This document shows positions 56,817 through 64,000 of a stretch of 64,000 bases of DNA, one piece after another (the first letter of the stretch is position 1; each line of letters starts with the position of its first letter). The notes below the pieces were generated by a model. It had not been told where the DNA came from and did not search any database. It was given only the letters and a program-made list of their open reading frames with translations. The DNA comes from Bifidobacterium magnum (lineage in GTDB: Bacteria > Actinomycetota > Actinomycetes > Actinomycetales > Bifidobacteriaceae): positions 433,047 to 497,046 of the forward strand of contig NZ_JGZB01000004.1 of assembly GCF_000741255.1 (NCBI RefSeq), in the 5' to 3' direction. The translations under genes were made by a program, and so were the position numbers.

Positions 56817-58931
56817 TCACTGGAGTACGGGGACCTTCTGATCTGGGTCCGGATCGGCATCGCGTGCGGGGTTGCCGTCATCGAGCACCTTGCGGATGAC
56901 GCGGTCGACCTCAGGGTCGTTGGGCGTGCCGTAGGGCTTGTCGATGTCGTCGGGGTGTACCGCGTAGAAGTGCCAAGTGCCCTCCACACGCTTCATCACA
57001 GGCTTGGTGTCTAGACCGCGAGTTGGATGCGAGGAGCGTGGCGCGAAGCGGTCGCCCTTGGGGAAGTCCGCCGGGCTGGGCACCGAGCCGGGCACTTGGT
57101 GCAGGCGACCGGAGCCGGCCTCGATGGAGGTGACGGAGCCGAGTAGGCCGCGAGTATACTCGTGGCGTGGATCGGTGAGGATTTCACGGGCGGCGCCCTG
57201 CTCGACGACCTGTCCGGCGTACATGACGGTGATCGAGTGCGCCACCTTGGCGACGAGCGCTAGGTCGTGGCTCACGAAGATCATGGCGAAGCCGAGTTTC
57301 TCGCGCAGCTCATTGAGCAGATCGATGACCTGCTTCTGTACGGTCACGTCGAGGGCAGTGGTGGGCTCGTCTGCGATGACGAGCTTGGGGTCGCGGGTGA
57401 GAGCCATGGCGATGAGCACGCGCTGGCGCTGACCACCGGAGAGCTCATGCGGGTAGGATTCCAGCACGCGCTTGGGGTCGAGGCCCACGAGTTCGAGCAG
57501 CTCCTCAGCGGTGCGGGTGCCGCCGCGCGAGGTGAGCTGTTTCATCTGCGCTTTGATGAGCATGGAGGGGTTGAGCGAGGAGAGTGCGTCTTGGTAGATC
57601 ATGGCGATCTCGTGGCCACGGATGGCGTTGTAGCGATTCTGGCTTAGTCCCACGAGGTTCTCACCCTCGAAGAGGATCTCGCCGCTGATCTCGGCCTTGG
57701 GATCGAGCAGCCCCATGATGGCCAGCGACGTGATGGATTTGCCGCAGCCGGACTCGCCGACTAGGCCCATCGTTTCGCCGGGGCGCACCGCAAAGTTGAG
57801 GTGGTCGACCACGTTCACGTCGCCGTGGCGGGGGAACTTGATGCACAGATCTTTGACCTGGATAACCGGACTCTCCTTGCTGCTGGGTTCCAAGCGGTCC
57901 GTGCGGCGGAATTCGGCGTCCTTGAGGGCCATGAGCGAGGCTTCGAGTGTCTCGGCCTGAGTGGCGTAGGCGGCCACAGGGTCGATGAGGATGCGGTCCT
58001 CCTCGCGCATACTGGCCTTCTCTTCCTCGTTGCGCTGGATGGGCGCGGTGGGGGCAGCCACCATAGCGTCGGTGATACCTTCGGAGAGGATGTTGAGGCA
58101 CAGCACGGTGATCATGATCATGAGACCTGGGAACAGCGCCTGCCACCAGAAGCCGTAGATCACGCCAGCCTTGGCAGAGGACAGGATGTTGCCCCATGTA
58201 GGCGTGGGCTCAGGGATGCCGGCGTTGATGAAGGACAGCGACGCCTCGAAGACGATGGCGTCGGCCACCGAGAGTGTGGTGAACACCATGACCGGGGCGG
58301 CGATGTTGCGCATGACGTGCTTGGCGAGCAGCCAAGGGGCGCGGGCGCCTGAGACGATGCCGGCGCGCACGTAGTCTTTGCCGTACTCACTGATGATGTT
58401 GGCGCGTACGATGCGTGCGATCTGCGGAACGTACAGAATGCCGATGGAGATGACGATGCCAATCATGGATTGGCCGAGGATCGAGACGAACACGGCCGCT
58501 AGGGCGATACCCGGGATGGACATGACGATGTCGATGCAGCGCATGATCACTTCGGAGATCCAAGTGCGGCTGACGGCGGCAAGCGCGCCGATTAGTGCGC
58601 CCACCACGAGCGCGAAGGCGATGGAGGACAAGCCGATGATCAGCGAGTAGCGCGCGCCGTACAACACACGGGAGAGCACGTCGCGCCCGAGGTTGTCGGT
58701 GCCGAACAGGTGGTCGGCGGAGGGTGCACGGTAGGTGAGGGTAATCTCGCTAGGGTCGTGCGGTGCGATGAGGGGCGCGAACACGGCGCTGACGATGAGC
58801 AGCGCGATGAACACGACGGAGATTTTGGTGCCCAGCGACATCGCCTTCCAACGCTTGAAGGTGAACTTGCCGCCGGCCTTATTGATGTTTTTGACCGTAA
58901 GATTCTTTCCGAAAAGCATGGCGTCACACAT
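56817..58931 (-). CDS. Fused ABC permease-ATPase (DppC-DppD type)
   Basis: A 704-residue fusion. Residues up to about 310 form a DppC-like permease with an N-terminal segment near 35-55, five more segments and the EAA-like loop EYGKDYVRAGIVSGARAPWLL. From about 355 an OppD-type ATPase follows with Walker A GESGCGKS, signature LSGGQRQRVLIAMALTRDP and Walker B VIADEPTTALD, and a C-terminal OppD extension ending in a Pro/Asp-rich tail. No Cys cluster for an iron-sulfur site is seen. It overlaps the dppB-type gene by eight bases if the first ATG is used; an ATG at 58919 is an alternative. The fusion frame is long and clean, not a homopolymer effect. Confidence 0.88.
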   Translation of the reverse strand: MCDAMLFGKNLTVKNINKAGGKFTFKRWKAMSLGTKISVVFIALLIVSAVFAPLIAPHDPSEITLTYRAPSADHLFGTDNLGRDVLSRVLYGARYSLIIGLSSIAFALVVGALIGALAAVSRTWISEVIMRCIDIVMSIPGIALAAVFVSILGQSMIGIVISIGILYVPQIARIVRANIISEYGKDYVRAGIVSGARAPWLLAKHVMRNIAAPVMVFTTLSVADAIVFEASLSFINAGIPEPTPTWGNILSSAKAGVIYGFWWQALFPGLMIMITVLCLNILSEGITDAMVAAPTAPIQRNEEEKASMREEDRILIDPVAAYATQAETLEASLMALKDAEFRRTDRLEPSSKESPVIQVKDLCIKFPRHGDVNVVDHLNFAVRPGETMGLVGESGCGKSITSLAIMGLLDPKAEISGEILFEGENLVGLSQNRYNAIRGHEIAMIYQDALSSLNPSMLIKAQMKQLTSRGGTRTAEELLELVGLDPKRVLESYPHELSGGQRQRVLIAMALTRDPKLVIADEPTTALDVTVQKQVIDLLNELREKLGFAMIFVSHDLALVAKVAHSITVMYAGQVVEQGAAREILTDPRHEYTRGLLGSVTSIEAGSGRLHQVPGSVPSPADFPKGDRFAPRSSHPTRGLDTKPVMKRVEGTWHFYAVHPDDIDKPYGTPNDPEVDRVIRKVLDDGNPARDADPDPDQKVPVLQ

Positions 58932-59880
58932 TCCTGATTCGCGGGTTGATAAGGACGTAGAGCAGGTCGACGATGATGTTGATGATGATGAACGCGAGCG
59001 CCACCACCAAGACCACGCCCTGCACCAGCATCGGCTGGTTGTTGTTGATTCCGTCGAACATCGCGGTGCCCATGCCGGGCAGTGCGAAGATGACCTCGAT
59101 GACGATGGCGCCGCCCATGAGGTAGCCGATCTTCATGCCCAGCACGGTGACCGGAGTGATCAGCGCGTTGCGCAGCACGTTGCGGGCGATGACGACGGGC
59201 TTGGGGATGCCGGCGCCCAAGGCGGTGCGCACGTAGTCCTTGTCGAGTTCCTCGACCATCGAGGTGCGGATGATGCGCGTCATGGAGCCGGCCACGGGCA
59301 TGGCTAGCGCGAAGCACGGCATGGCCATGCGACGCATGTATTCTGCGGGATTCTGGCTGAAGGGCACGAGGTCGCCGGCGCCGGGGAGCCAGTCCATGCG
59401 GATCTGCAGGAAGTAGATGAGCAGGACGCCGAGCCAGAAGGCTGGCGTGGCGATCTCGATGATGGAGATGACGCGAATGGCTTGGTCGACCCAAGTGTCG
59501 CGGTAGAGGGCGGCGAGTACGCCGAAGACGACCGCGATGACCAGAGCGATGGCCAGTCCGATAAAGGTCAGCTGGAGGGTGAGAGGGAAAGAGGTGGCGA
59601 TGCGTTCGGCAACGGAGTCCTTGTTGACACCGTACACGCCGAGTTTGCCTTGCAGCATGCCGCCGATGTAGTTCCAGAATTGACGCCACCAGGGCTGGTC
59701 GAAGCCCATTTCGTGCCGGTAGGCGGCGAGGGCTTCGGGGGTCGCACTCTCACCGAGAGCGGCGACGGCCGGGTCATATTTAGAGAACGACATGAGGAAG
59801 AAGACGAGCAGTGTGACGCCGAAGGCCATGAACGGCAGGGCGATGATGCGCTTGCCTAGAATTCGCAATAGGTTACTCAC
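58924..59880 (-). CDS. Peptide-type ABC importer permease (DppB class)
   Basis: A 318-residue permease with six membrane segments. The N-terminal LGKRIIALPFMAFGVTLLVFFLM, the periplasmic loop and the coupling loop VEELDKDYVRTALGAGIPK are typical of DppB. The start is GTG at 59880 with CAGGAG upstream. It forms the channel with the permease half of the fused gene. Confidence 0.92.
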   Translation of the reverse strand: MSNLLRILGKRIIALPFMAFGVTLLVFFLMSFSKYDPAVAALGESATPEALAAYRHEMGFDQPWWRQFWNYIGGMLQGKLGVYGVNKDSVAERIATSFPLTLQLTFIGLAIALVIAVVFGVLAALYRDTWVDQAIRVISIIEIATPAFWLGVLLIYFLQIRMDWLPGAGDLVPFSQNPAEYMRRMAMPCFALAMPVAGSMTRIIRTSMVEELDKDYVRTALGAGIPKPVVIARNVLRNALITPVTVLGMKIGYLMGGAIVIEVIFALPGMGTAMFDGINNNQPMLVQGVVLVVALAFIIINIIVDLLYVLINPRIRNV

Positions 59881-59943
59881 TGGATGCTCCTGTTAATGGA
59901 TAGTGGGTGGGGAGGCGGGGCCGCGCCGTTGCGGCCCGACCGG

Positions 59944-61491
59944 TCAGTGGTTGAGCTTGGCTTGGAGCAGGTCGAGGCCCGTGGTGCCGATGGCTTCGGT
60001 CTGCGAGAAGACCCCTTTCTTGAACGCAGTAGTGGTTTTGCGGTGGAAGAGCGGGTAGATGGGGACCTGCTCGGCGATGACGTCGTAGCACTGGTTCCAG
60101 TACTCTTGGCGTTCCTCGGCAGTGGGGGCGGCGAGCGCGTTGTCCATGAGCTCGTGGAGGCGGTTATAGCCGTCGCTGCCGTACCAGAAGGTGCGCTGTC
60201 GCGTCCAAGTGTTGTCGCCGTAGAACCAGTTCATGAGTAGGTCGGCGTCGTTGCCGAAGACGGAGGGGTCACCGGCCACCAGAGCCATGGAGAAGTCAGC
60301 GTCCTCTTTGTCGGTGATGTTCGGGTAGAGAGCCGATGATGCCATGGACTGCAGGTTAGCCTCCATGCCGATCTCGGCGAGGTTGTTCTTGATCTGCGGG
60401 GCCAGCTGGGTGATCCAAGACTGGTCGGTAGAGTAGAGCGTGAACTTGATCTTGTCGGTGACGCCAGCCTCTTTGAGCAGCTCCTTAGCTTTCTGCACGT
60501 TGTGAGTGTAGACGGTGGAGGCGCGGTGGTAGGCCGGGTACTCCTCAATGAGGTAGCTGGTGGCAGGGGTCGCTTGGCCAGACATCTGGTTGTCGATGAG
60601 CTGCTGGGCGTCGATGGCGTAGAGCACTGCTCGGCGCACGCGTGCGTCGTCGAAGGGGGCCTTTTTGGTGTTGAACATGATGTAGGGAGCGTTGAAGGCT
60701 TGGACTGTCTTGAGGTCGGTCTTGCGCTGCAGTACGTCGAAGGCGAGGGTAGGTACGAGCTCCATGACGTCGACCTTGCCGGTCTGCATGGCGGTGACGC
60801 GCGCTGTGTCGTCCACGGCCACGTTCCACACCATGTTCTTGCACTGTGCTGGGTACTCGCCGTTGTATAGGTCATTGCGTACGAAGGTGACCTTCTGGTC
60901 AGTGATGCTCACGTACTTCCATGGACCCGAGCCTGTGGGCAGCGCGGTGAGCTGGTCCTTGTCCATGTCCGCCGGAGCCACTTTGATGAGCGCGAGGCGC
61001 TCCTTGAAGGCTGGGAACGCGTACTTGAGATGGAAGGTGACCTGCTGATCGCCCTTGGGTTCGACGCTGTCGATGAAGCTGAGCATCGGCACGTATAGGC
61101 CGCCCTTGGTGATGGAACGTTCCCAAGACTTGACTACGTCGTTGGGTGTGACTGGGGTGCCATCTGAGAACTTCGCGCCGTCGCGCAGCGTGACGGTGTA
61201 TTCGGTATCGGAGACGCGCTCCGGCTCGCCCTTGGCGAGTGCGTTATACATGGAGTAGTTCGAGTAGTTGAAGGCGTAGAGAGGTTCGACTACGTACCAG
61301 TTGGCCGACATAGCCAGCGCGCTGGACGTGGAGTTGGGGTTGAAGTCGCGGCTGGCGTAGGCGGCTTCGGCGGTGATGGTGTCGGGCACGGAGGGGCCGG
61401 TGGTGGCCTGCTGGGTGCCGCACCCGCCGAGCGCTAGGGCGCCGATGAGCATCGCGGCGGCGACCTTGAGTAGTGTTCTTGTGCGCTTCAT
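59944..61491 (-). CDS. Peptide-type solute-binding lipoprotein, probable sialic acid receptor
   Basis: A 515-residue family 5 binding protein. The signal peptide ends at LALGGC with lipid-modified Cys 24. GAKFSDGTPVTPNDVVKSWER is the family 5 signature. The mature protein sits outside and delivers substrate to the permeases downstream. Family 5 normally binds peptides; in bifidobacterial nan clusters it binds N-acetylneuraminate, which is the likely substrate here by context only. It is the first gene of the seven-gene minus-strand operon and lies behind the operator-bearing promoter. Confidence 0.92.
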   Translation of the reverse strand: MKRTRTLLKVAAAMLIGALALGGCGTQQATTGPSVPDTITAEAAYASRDFNPNSTSSALAMSANWYVVEPLYAFNYSNYSMYNALAKGEPERVSDTEYTVTLRDGAKFSDGTPVTPNDVVKSWERSITKGGLYVPMLSFIDSVEPKGDQQVTFHLKYAFPAFKERLALIKVAPADMDKDQLTALPTGSGPWKYVSITDQKVTFVRNDLYNGEYPAQCKNMVWNVAVDDTARVTAMQTGKVDVMELVPTLAFDVLQRKTDLKTVQAFNAPYIMFNTKKAPFDDARVRRAVLYAIDAQQLIDNQMSGQATPATSYLIEEYPAYHRASTVYTHNVQKAKELLKEAGVTDKIKFTLYSTDQSWITQLAPQIKNNLAEIGMEANLQSMASSALYPNITDKEDADFSMALVAGDPSVFGNDADLLMNWFYGDNTWTRQRTFWYGSDGYNRLHELMDNALAAPTAEERQEYWNQCYDVIAEQVPIYPLFHRKTTTAFKKGVFSQTEAIGTTGLDLLQAKLNH

Positions 61492-61563
61492 TGCTGTCCT
61501 TAAGCTTTATTGTGACGGATGGGGCAATGCTTGGGGAAACGTCATTGTTTCGCAGCTGATTTC

Positions 61564-61592
61564 ATCATAAGACATCAGATGTCTGATTGCAA
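61564..61592 (-). promoter_or_regulatory. nan-nag operon promoter with GntR-type operator in the spacer
   Basis: On the minus strand TTGCAA (61592-61587) and TATGAT (61569-61564) are spaced by 17 bases. The spacer contains the perfect 7-1-7 palindrome AGACATC-A-GATGTCT (61570-61584), so a bound repressor would exclude RNA polymerase. GntR-family NanR repressors are known to control bifidobacterial nan genes. Confidence 0.85.
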
Positions 61593-61722
61593 AAATGGCA
61601 GACATGACACACCGGTCTGTGTGTATCTGTACACCGCTAACAATGGCTCGCTAATGCGAAAACCGCGATGACACGCCGAAGATAGCGCGCAGGTTGTGTA
61701 TCGCATGTCGCAGCGAGTCGTG

Positions 61723-61751
61723 TTGTCTGTTGTCTGATGACATGATATTGT
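61723..61751 (+). promoter_or_regulatory. Divergent promoter of the DUF4862-nanK-nanE genes with the same operator type
   Basis: TTGTCT at 61723-61728 and TATTGT at 61746-61751 with a 17-base spacer. The spacer holds TGTCTGATGACA (61731-61742), a weaker version of the palindrome in the opposite promoter. The region between the two promoters (61593-61722) shows no gene; GACATGACA at 61601-61609 may be a further half-site. Confidence 0.7.
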
Positions 61752-61784
61752 GGGACATAGGATCGCATGTTTCAAGGAGGAACC

Positions 61785-62699
61785 ATGACCCATCCCCACT
61801 ACGTTGTTGGCGCCTACGCCTCAATGCCCGCGTCCCGCGCGCAGCAAGAGGACTACTACGCACTACTCGGCGCCCAGTCGTGGATCGACGGCGCCGAGCT
61901 ACCCTGGCCGGGCGACCTTGCCGACGCTGACGCTCGTGCGTGGCTCGCCGCGCAGCTGCCGGCACACTGGCACCACTGCTCCGTCACACTCATCCCCGGC
62001 ACCATGCGGCGTGTGGGCGACGACGATTCTTTCGGACTCGCCAGCCCGCAGGAGGGCGGCCGCGCTGCCGCGATGCGCATGCTCGCCGAGGCGCGCGACG
62101 CCATCGCTGCACTGGCCGATCTACGCGGCTCGGCGGATGTTTCGCTGGTGCAGATCCACACCGCACCTACTGCGCGCGCCGACGCCGATGCCATGCGCCG
62201 CAGCCTCGACGAGCTGCTCGGCTGGGACTGGTCTGGCGCCCACATTGCCATCGAGCATTGCGACCGGTACATCCCCGGGCAGTTGCCTGAAAAAGGCTTC
62301 CTGCCGATTGAGGATGAGATTGCATTGTGCCGGACCACCGGCGCTGGTCTAGTTGTCAACTGGGGGCGCAGCTGCCTCGAGGGGCACGACCCGGCACTGC
62401 CTGAGCGGCACGTGCGCCTCGCTGCCGAGGCCGGAGTGCTACTCGGTCTCATGTTCTCTGGCTCCGGCCCCGAACCTAGTCCCTATGGTGGCGCGTGGGC
62501 CGACGGCCACCTGCCCATGGTACCCGACGAACCCACGTCACTAATGACCGCCGAACATATCTGTGCCTGCGTGGCCGCCGCCGGTGCCCCCGAACGCGTG
62601 GGCGCGAAGGTATGCGTACCCACGGATGCCACGCTCGACGAACGGCTCGCCTGCCTAGCACATATCCACGATGCGGTGAGCCTGACGGAGGCGGTGTGA
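61785..62699 (+). CDS. DUF4862 family protein of the nan locus
   Basis: A 304-residue soluble protein, no signal peptide. It resembles the DUF4862 family, which has no assigned reaction. The alternating strand-helix pattern and the spaced VQIHTAP, IAIEHCDRY, VVNWGRSCLEGHDP and LMFSGSG stretches suggest a TIM barrel of the sugar isomerase / AP-endonuclease type with Glu and His as possible metal ligands. AAGGAGGAACC precedes the ATG. It is coupled to nanK through a TGATG overlap, so it probably handles a sialic acid or ManNAc intermediate; this is inference. Confidence 0.7.
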   Translation: MTHPHYVVGAYASMPASRAQQEDYYALLGAQSWIDGAELPWPGDLADADARAWLAAQLPAHWHHCSVTLIPGTMRRVGDDDSFGLASPQEGGRAAAMRMLAEARDAIAALADLRGSADVSLVQIHTAPTARADADAMRRSLDELLGWDWSGAHIAIEHCDRYIPGQLPEKGFLPIEDEIALCRTTGAGLVVNWGRSCLEGHDPALPERHVRLAAEAGVLLGLMFSGSGPEPSPYGGAWADGHLPMVPDEPTSLMTAEHICACVAAAGAPERVGAKVCVPTDATLDERLACLAHIHDAVSLTEAV

Positions 62700-63664
62700 T
62701 GGCACGCTACCTCGCTTTCGACATCGGCGGCACCAAGATCGCCACCGGATTTGTCACACTCGAACCCGGCGCGTCTCCGCGCGTCGAGGACGTGCACACC
62801 GTGCCCACCGAAGCCGTGCGCGGCGGCAATGACGTGCTGCAGCGCATCGTTGCACTTGCTGCGGCTCGCATTGGTGAGAGCGACGATATCGCAGCCGTGG
62901 GTATCGGTTCGGCCGGAGTCGTCGACCCAGATACCGGCGCCATCGTCTCCTCAACCGACCTCATGCCCGACTGGGCCGGCCAGCCGCTCGGTGCGGCCGT
63001 TGCGGCGGCCACCGGACTGCCTGTCGCCGTGGTCAACGACGTCGTGGCCCATGGGCTGGGCGAGGCCGTCCACGGCGCGGGCCGTGGATACGCGCGCGTC
63101 CTGTCTGTGGGCGTGGGCACGGGCATCGGGGGTGCCCTCATTGAGGACGGATGCGCGGTTCCGGGCGCCCACGGCGTGGCCGGGCACATCGGGCATATCG
63201 CCCACGGCCTAGGTCAGGGCGTGCGCTGCTCGTGCGGCACGCGGTGCGGCCATGTTGAACCTATCGCCTCGGGTACTGGCATTGGCACGCTGTACAACCT
63301 CAAAAAACCCGCTGGTGCGCCGCCGGCTAGCGACGGCAAGGCTGTCGCCGAACTGGTTGCCGCCGGTGACCCCTATGCCACGCAGATCCTAGCCATGTCG
63401 GCGCGCGCGCTTGGCGAGGCACTCGGAGGCGCGGCGAATCTGCTCGACCCGGACGCCATCGTCATCTCGGGCTCCGTGGTGCGATCCGGTGACGTGTGGT
63501 GGCACGCGCTACGGGAGGGCTTCGCCGACGGTGCGATGGCCTTGACGGCGCCCACCCCGCTGCTGGACGGCCGACTCGGGGGCGATGCGCCCTTGGTAGG
63601 CGCAGCCGTGGACGCCTCGCGCCGCACTGATCACGCTTGCTCCCCCGTCCATAACTGTCCCTAG
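62699..63664 (+). CDS. nanK: ROK-family kinase, probable N-acetylmannosamine kinase
   Basis: A 321-residue ROK sugar kinase. The N-terminal phosphate loop is LAFDIGGTKIATG, the catalytic Asp is in VAVVNDVVAHGL, and VGVGTGIGGALIEDG and GAHGVAGHIGHI follow. The zinc motif is CSCGTRCGHVEPIASG, a slightly altered spacing from CxCGxxGCxE. ManNAc is the likely substrate because nanA and nanE flank it. The start ATG overlaps the DUF4862 stop; a 68-codon upstream extension in frame is noise. Confidence 0.9.
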   Translation: MARYLAFDIGGTKIATGFVTLEPGASPRVEDVHTVPTEAVRGGNDVLQRIVALAAARIGESDDIAAVGIGSAGVVDPDTGAIVSSTDLMPDWAGQPLGAAVAAATGLPVAVVNDVVAHGLGEAVHGAGRGYARVLSVGVGTGIGGALIEDGCAVPGAHGVAGHIGHIAHGLGQGVRCSCGTRCGHVEPIASGTGIGTLYNLKKPAGAPPASDGKAVAELVAAGDPYATQILAMSARALGEALGGAANLLDPDAIVISGSVVRSGDVWWHALREGFADGAMALTAPTPLLDGRLGGDAPLVGAAVDASRRTDHACSPVHNCP

Positions 63665-63693
63665 TAAACACCCCAGTCCAAAGGAGTCTTCTC

Positions 63694-64000
63694 ATGCATC
63701 CTCTCATCGAACATTTGCGCGGCGGCCTAGTTGTCAGCTGTCAGGCGTATCCCGGCGAACCGCTGCGCCACCCTGAGACTATGGCCCAGATGGCTCTAGC
63801 CGCCGAGGCCGGCGGGGCGCGAGCTATCCGCTGCCAAGGCTTGGCTGATATCGCCGCCATCAAGGGGCAAGTCAAGGTGCCCGTCATCGGCATCTGGAAG
63901 GAGGGCGATGAGGGTGTCTACATCACGCCCACGCTGCGCCACGCGCGCTGCTGCGCGGGCGCGGGCGCCGACATTGTCATCGCCCTCCTTCCAGATGCCG
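63694..64000 (+). CDS. nanE: N-acetylmannosamine-6-phosphate 2-epimerase, cut by the window end
   Basis: The first 102 residues of a TIM-barrel epimerase that turns ManNAc-6-P into GlcNAc-6-P for NagA. LRGGLVVSCQAYPGEPL at the N-terminus, GARAIRCQG, and VPVIGIWKEGDEGVYITPT are typical of NanE. AAAGGAG precedes the ATG at 63694. It continues past base 64000. Confidence 0.92.
   Translation, partial: MHPLIEHLRGGLVVSCQAYPGEPLRHPETMAQMALAAEAGGARAIRCQGLADIAAIKGQVKVPVIGIWKEGDEGVYITPTLRHARCCAGAGADIVIALLPDA

Overview
The window reads as a Bifidobacterium chromosome. Supporting signs are high GC, tilS-hpt-ftsH followed by a DUF3180 gene, an EttA with strongly bifidobacterial sequence, an aspartate 4-decarboxylase, the rpmE-prfA-prmC-tsaC-wecA-type run with guaB behind it, and large plant-glycan and amino-sugar loci. 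The xylo-oligosaccharide ABC/GH43 cluster and the absence of intact folate genes after ftsH recall the animalis/pseudolongum group, but that species-level hint is inference.

Region by region. 1-7.8 kb: a membrane glycosyltransferase (cut at its 5' end), a D-Ala-D-Ala carboxypeptidase, tilS carrying an apparent one-base frameshift in a C6 run, hpt, ftsH, then an ORF that looks like a catalytically dead relative of the FolB-FolK fusion, and DUF3180. The slot where many bifidobacteria have folE-folP-folBK seems to have decayed. 7.8-12.5 kb: TesB thioesterase, EttA, peptide deformylase and MetY.

12.8-34.5 kb is a xylan/xylose island: a sugar-porter MFS transporter, a broken acetyl esterase, a chimeric pseudogene joining a GH67 alpha-glucuronidase fragment to a GPH-transporter tail, xylA, a GH43 enzyme, a LacI repressor, a three-gene ABC importer, a second GH43 enzyme, an intact SGNH acetyl esterase, a FetA-FetB fusion (probably an unrelated passenger), a maltose-type O-acetyltransferase, xylB and a ROK regulator. 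Oligosaccharides would enter by ABC transport, be debranched and cut in the cytosol, and feed XylA and XylB into the pentose phosphate/bifid shunt. The glucuronic-acid-releasing part of the system has been lost.

34.6-43 kb: an orphan YkoE-type ECF substrate component, then a nucleoside salvage locus (MFS transporter, deoA, deoD, deoB, deoC, nupC). Repeated operator-like motifs and hairpins separate its units, and a 9-bp x5 tandem repeat lies upstream of deoD. 43.5-52.7 kb: a coiled-coil membrane protein of unknown function, a CAU-anticodon tRNA, aspartate 4-decarboxylase, rpmE, prfA, prmC, tsaC, a WecA/TagO-type transferase and guaB.

52.8-64 kb is a sialic acid / N-acetylhexosamine catabolic locus: nagA, nagB, nanA and a peptide-type ABC importer (with a permease-ATPase fusion) on the minus strand, divergent from DUF4862, nanK and nanE (cut at the window end). 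Both divergent promoters have a GntR-like palindrome exactly inside the -35/-10 spacer. This block uses CTA leucine codons and CTAG tetranucleotides far more freely than the rest, which suggests a different history. No CRISPR array, phage or intact insertion sequence was seen.
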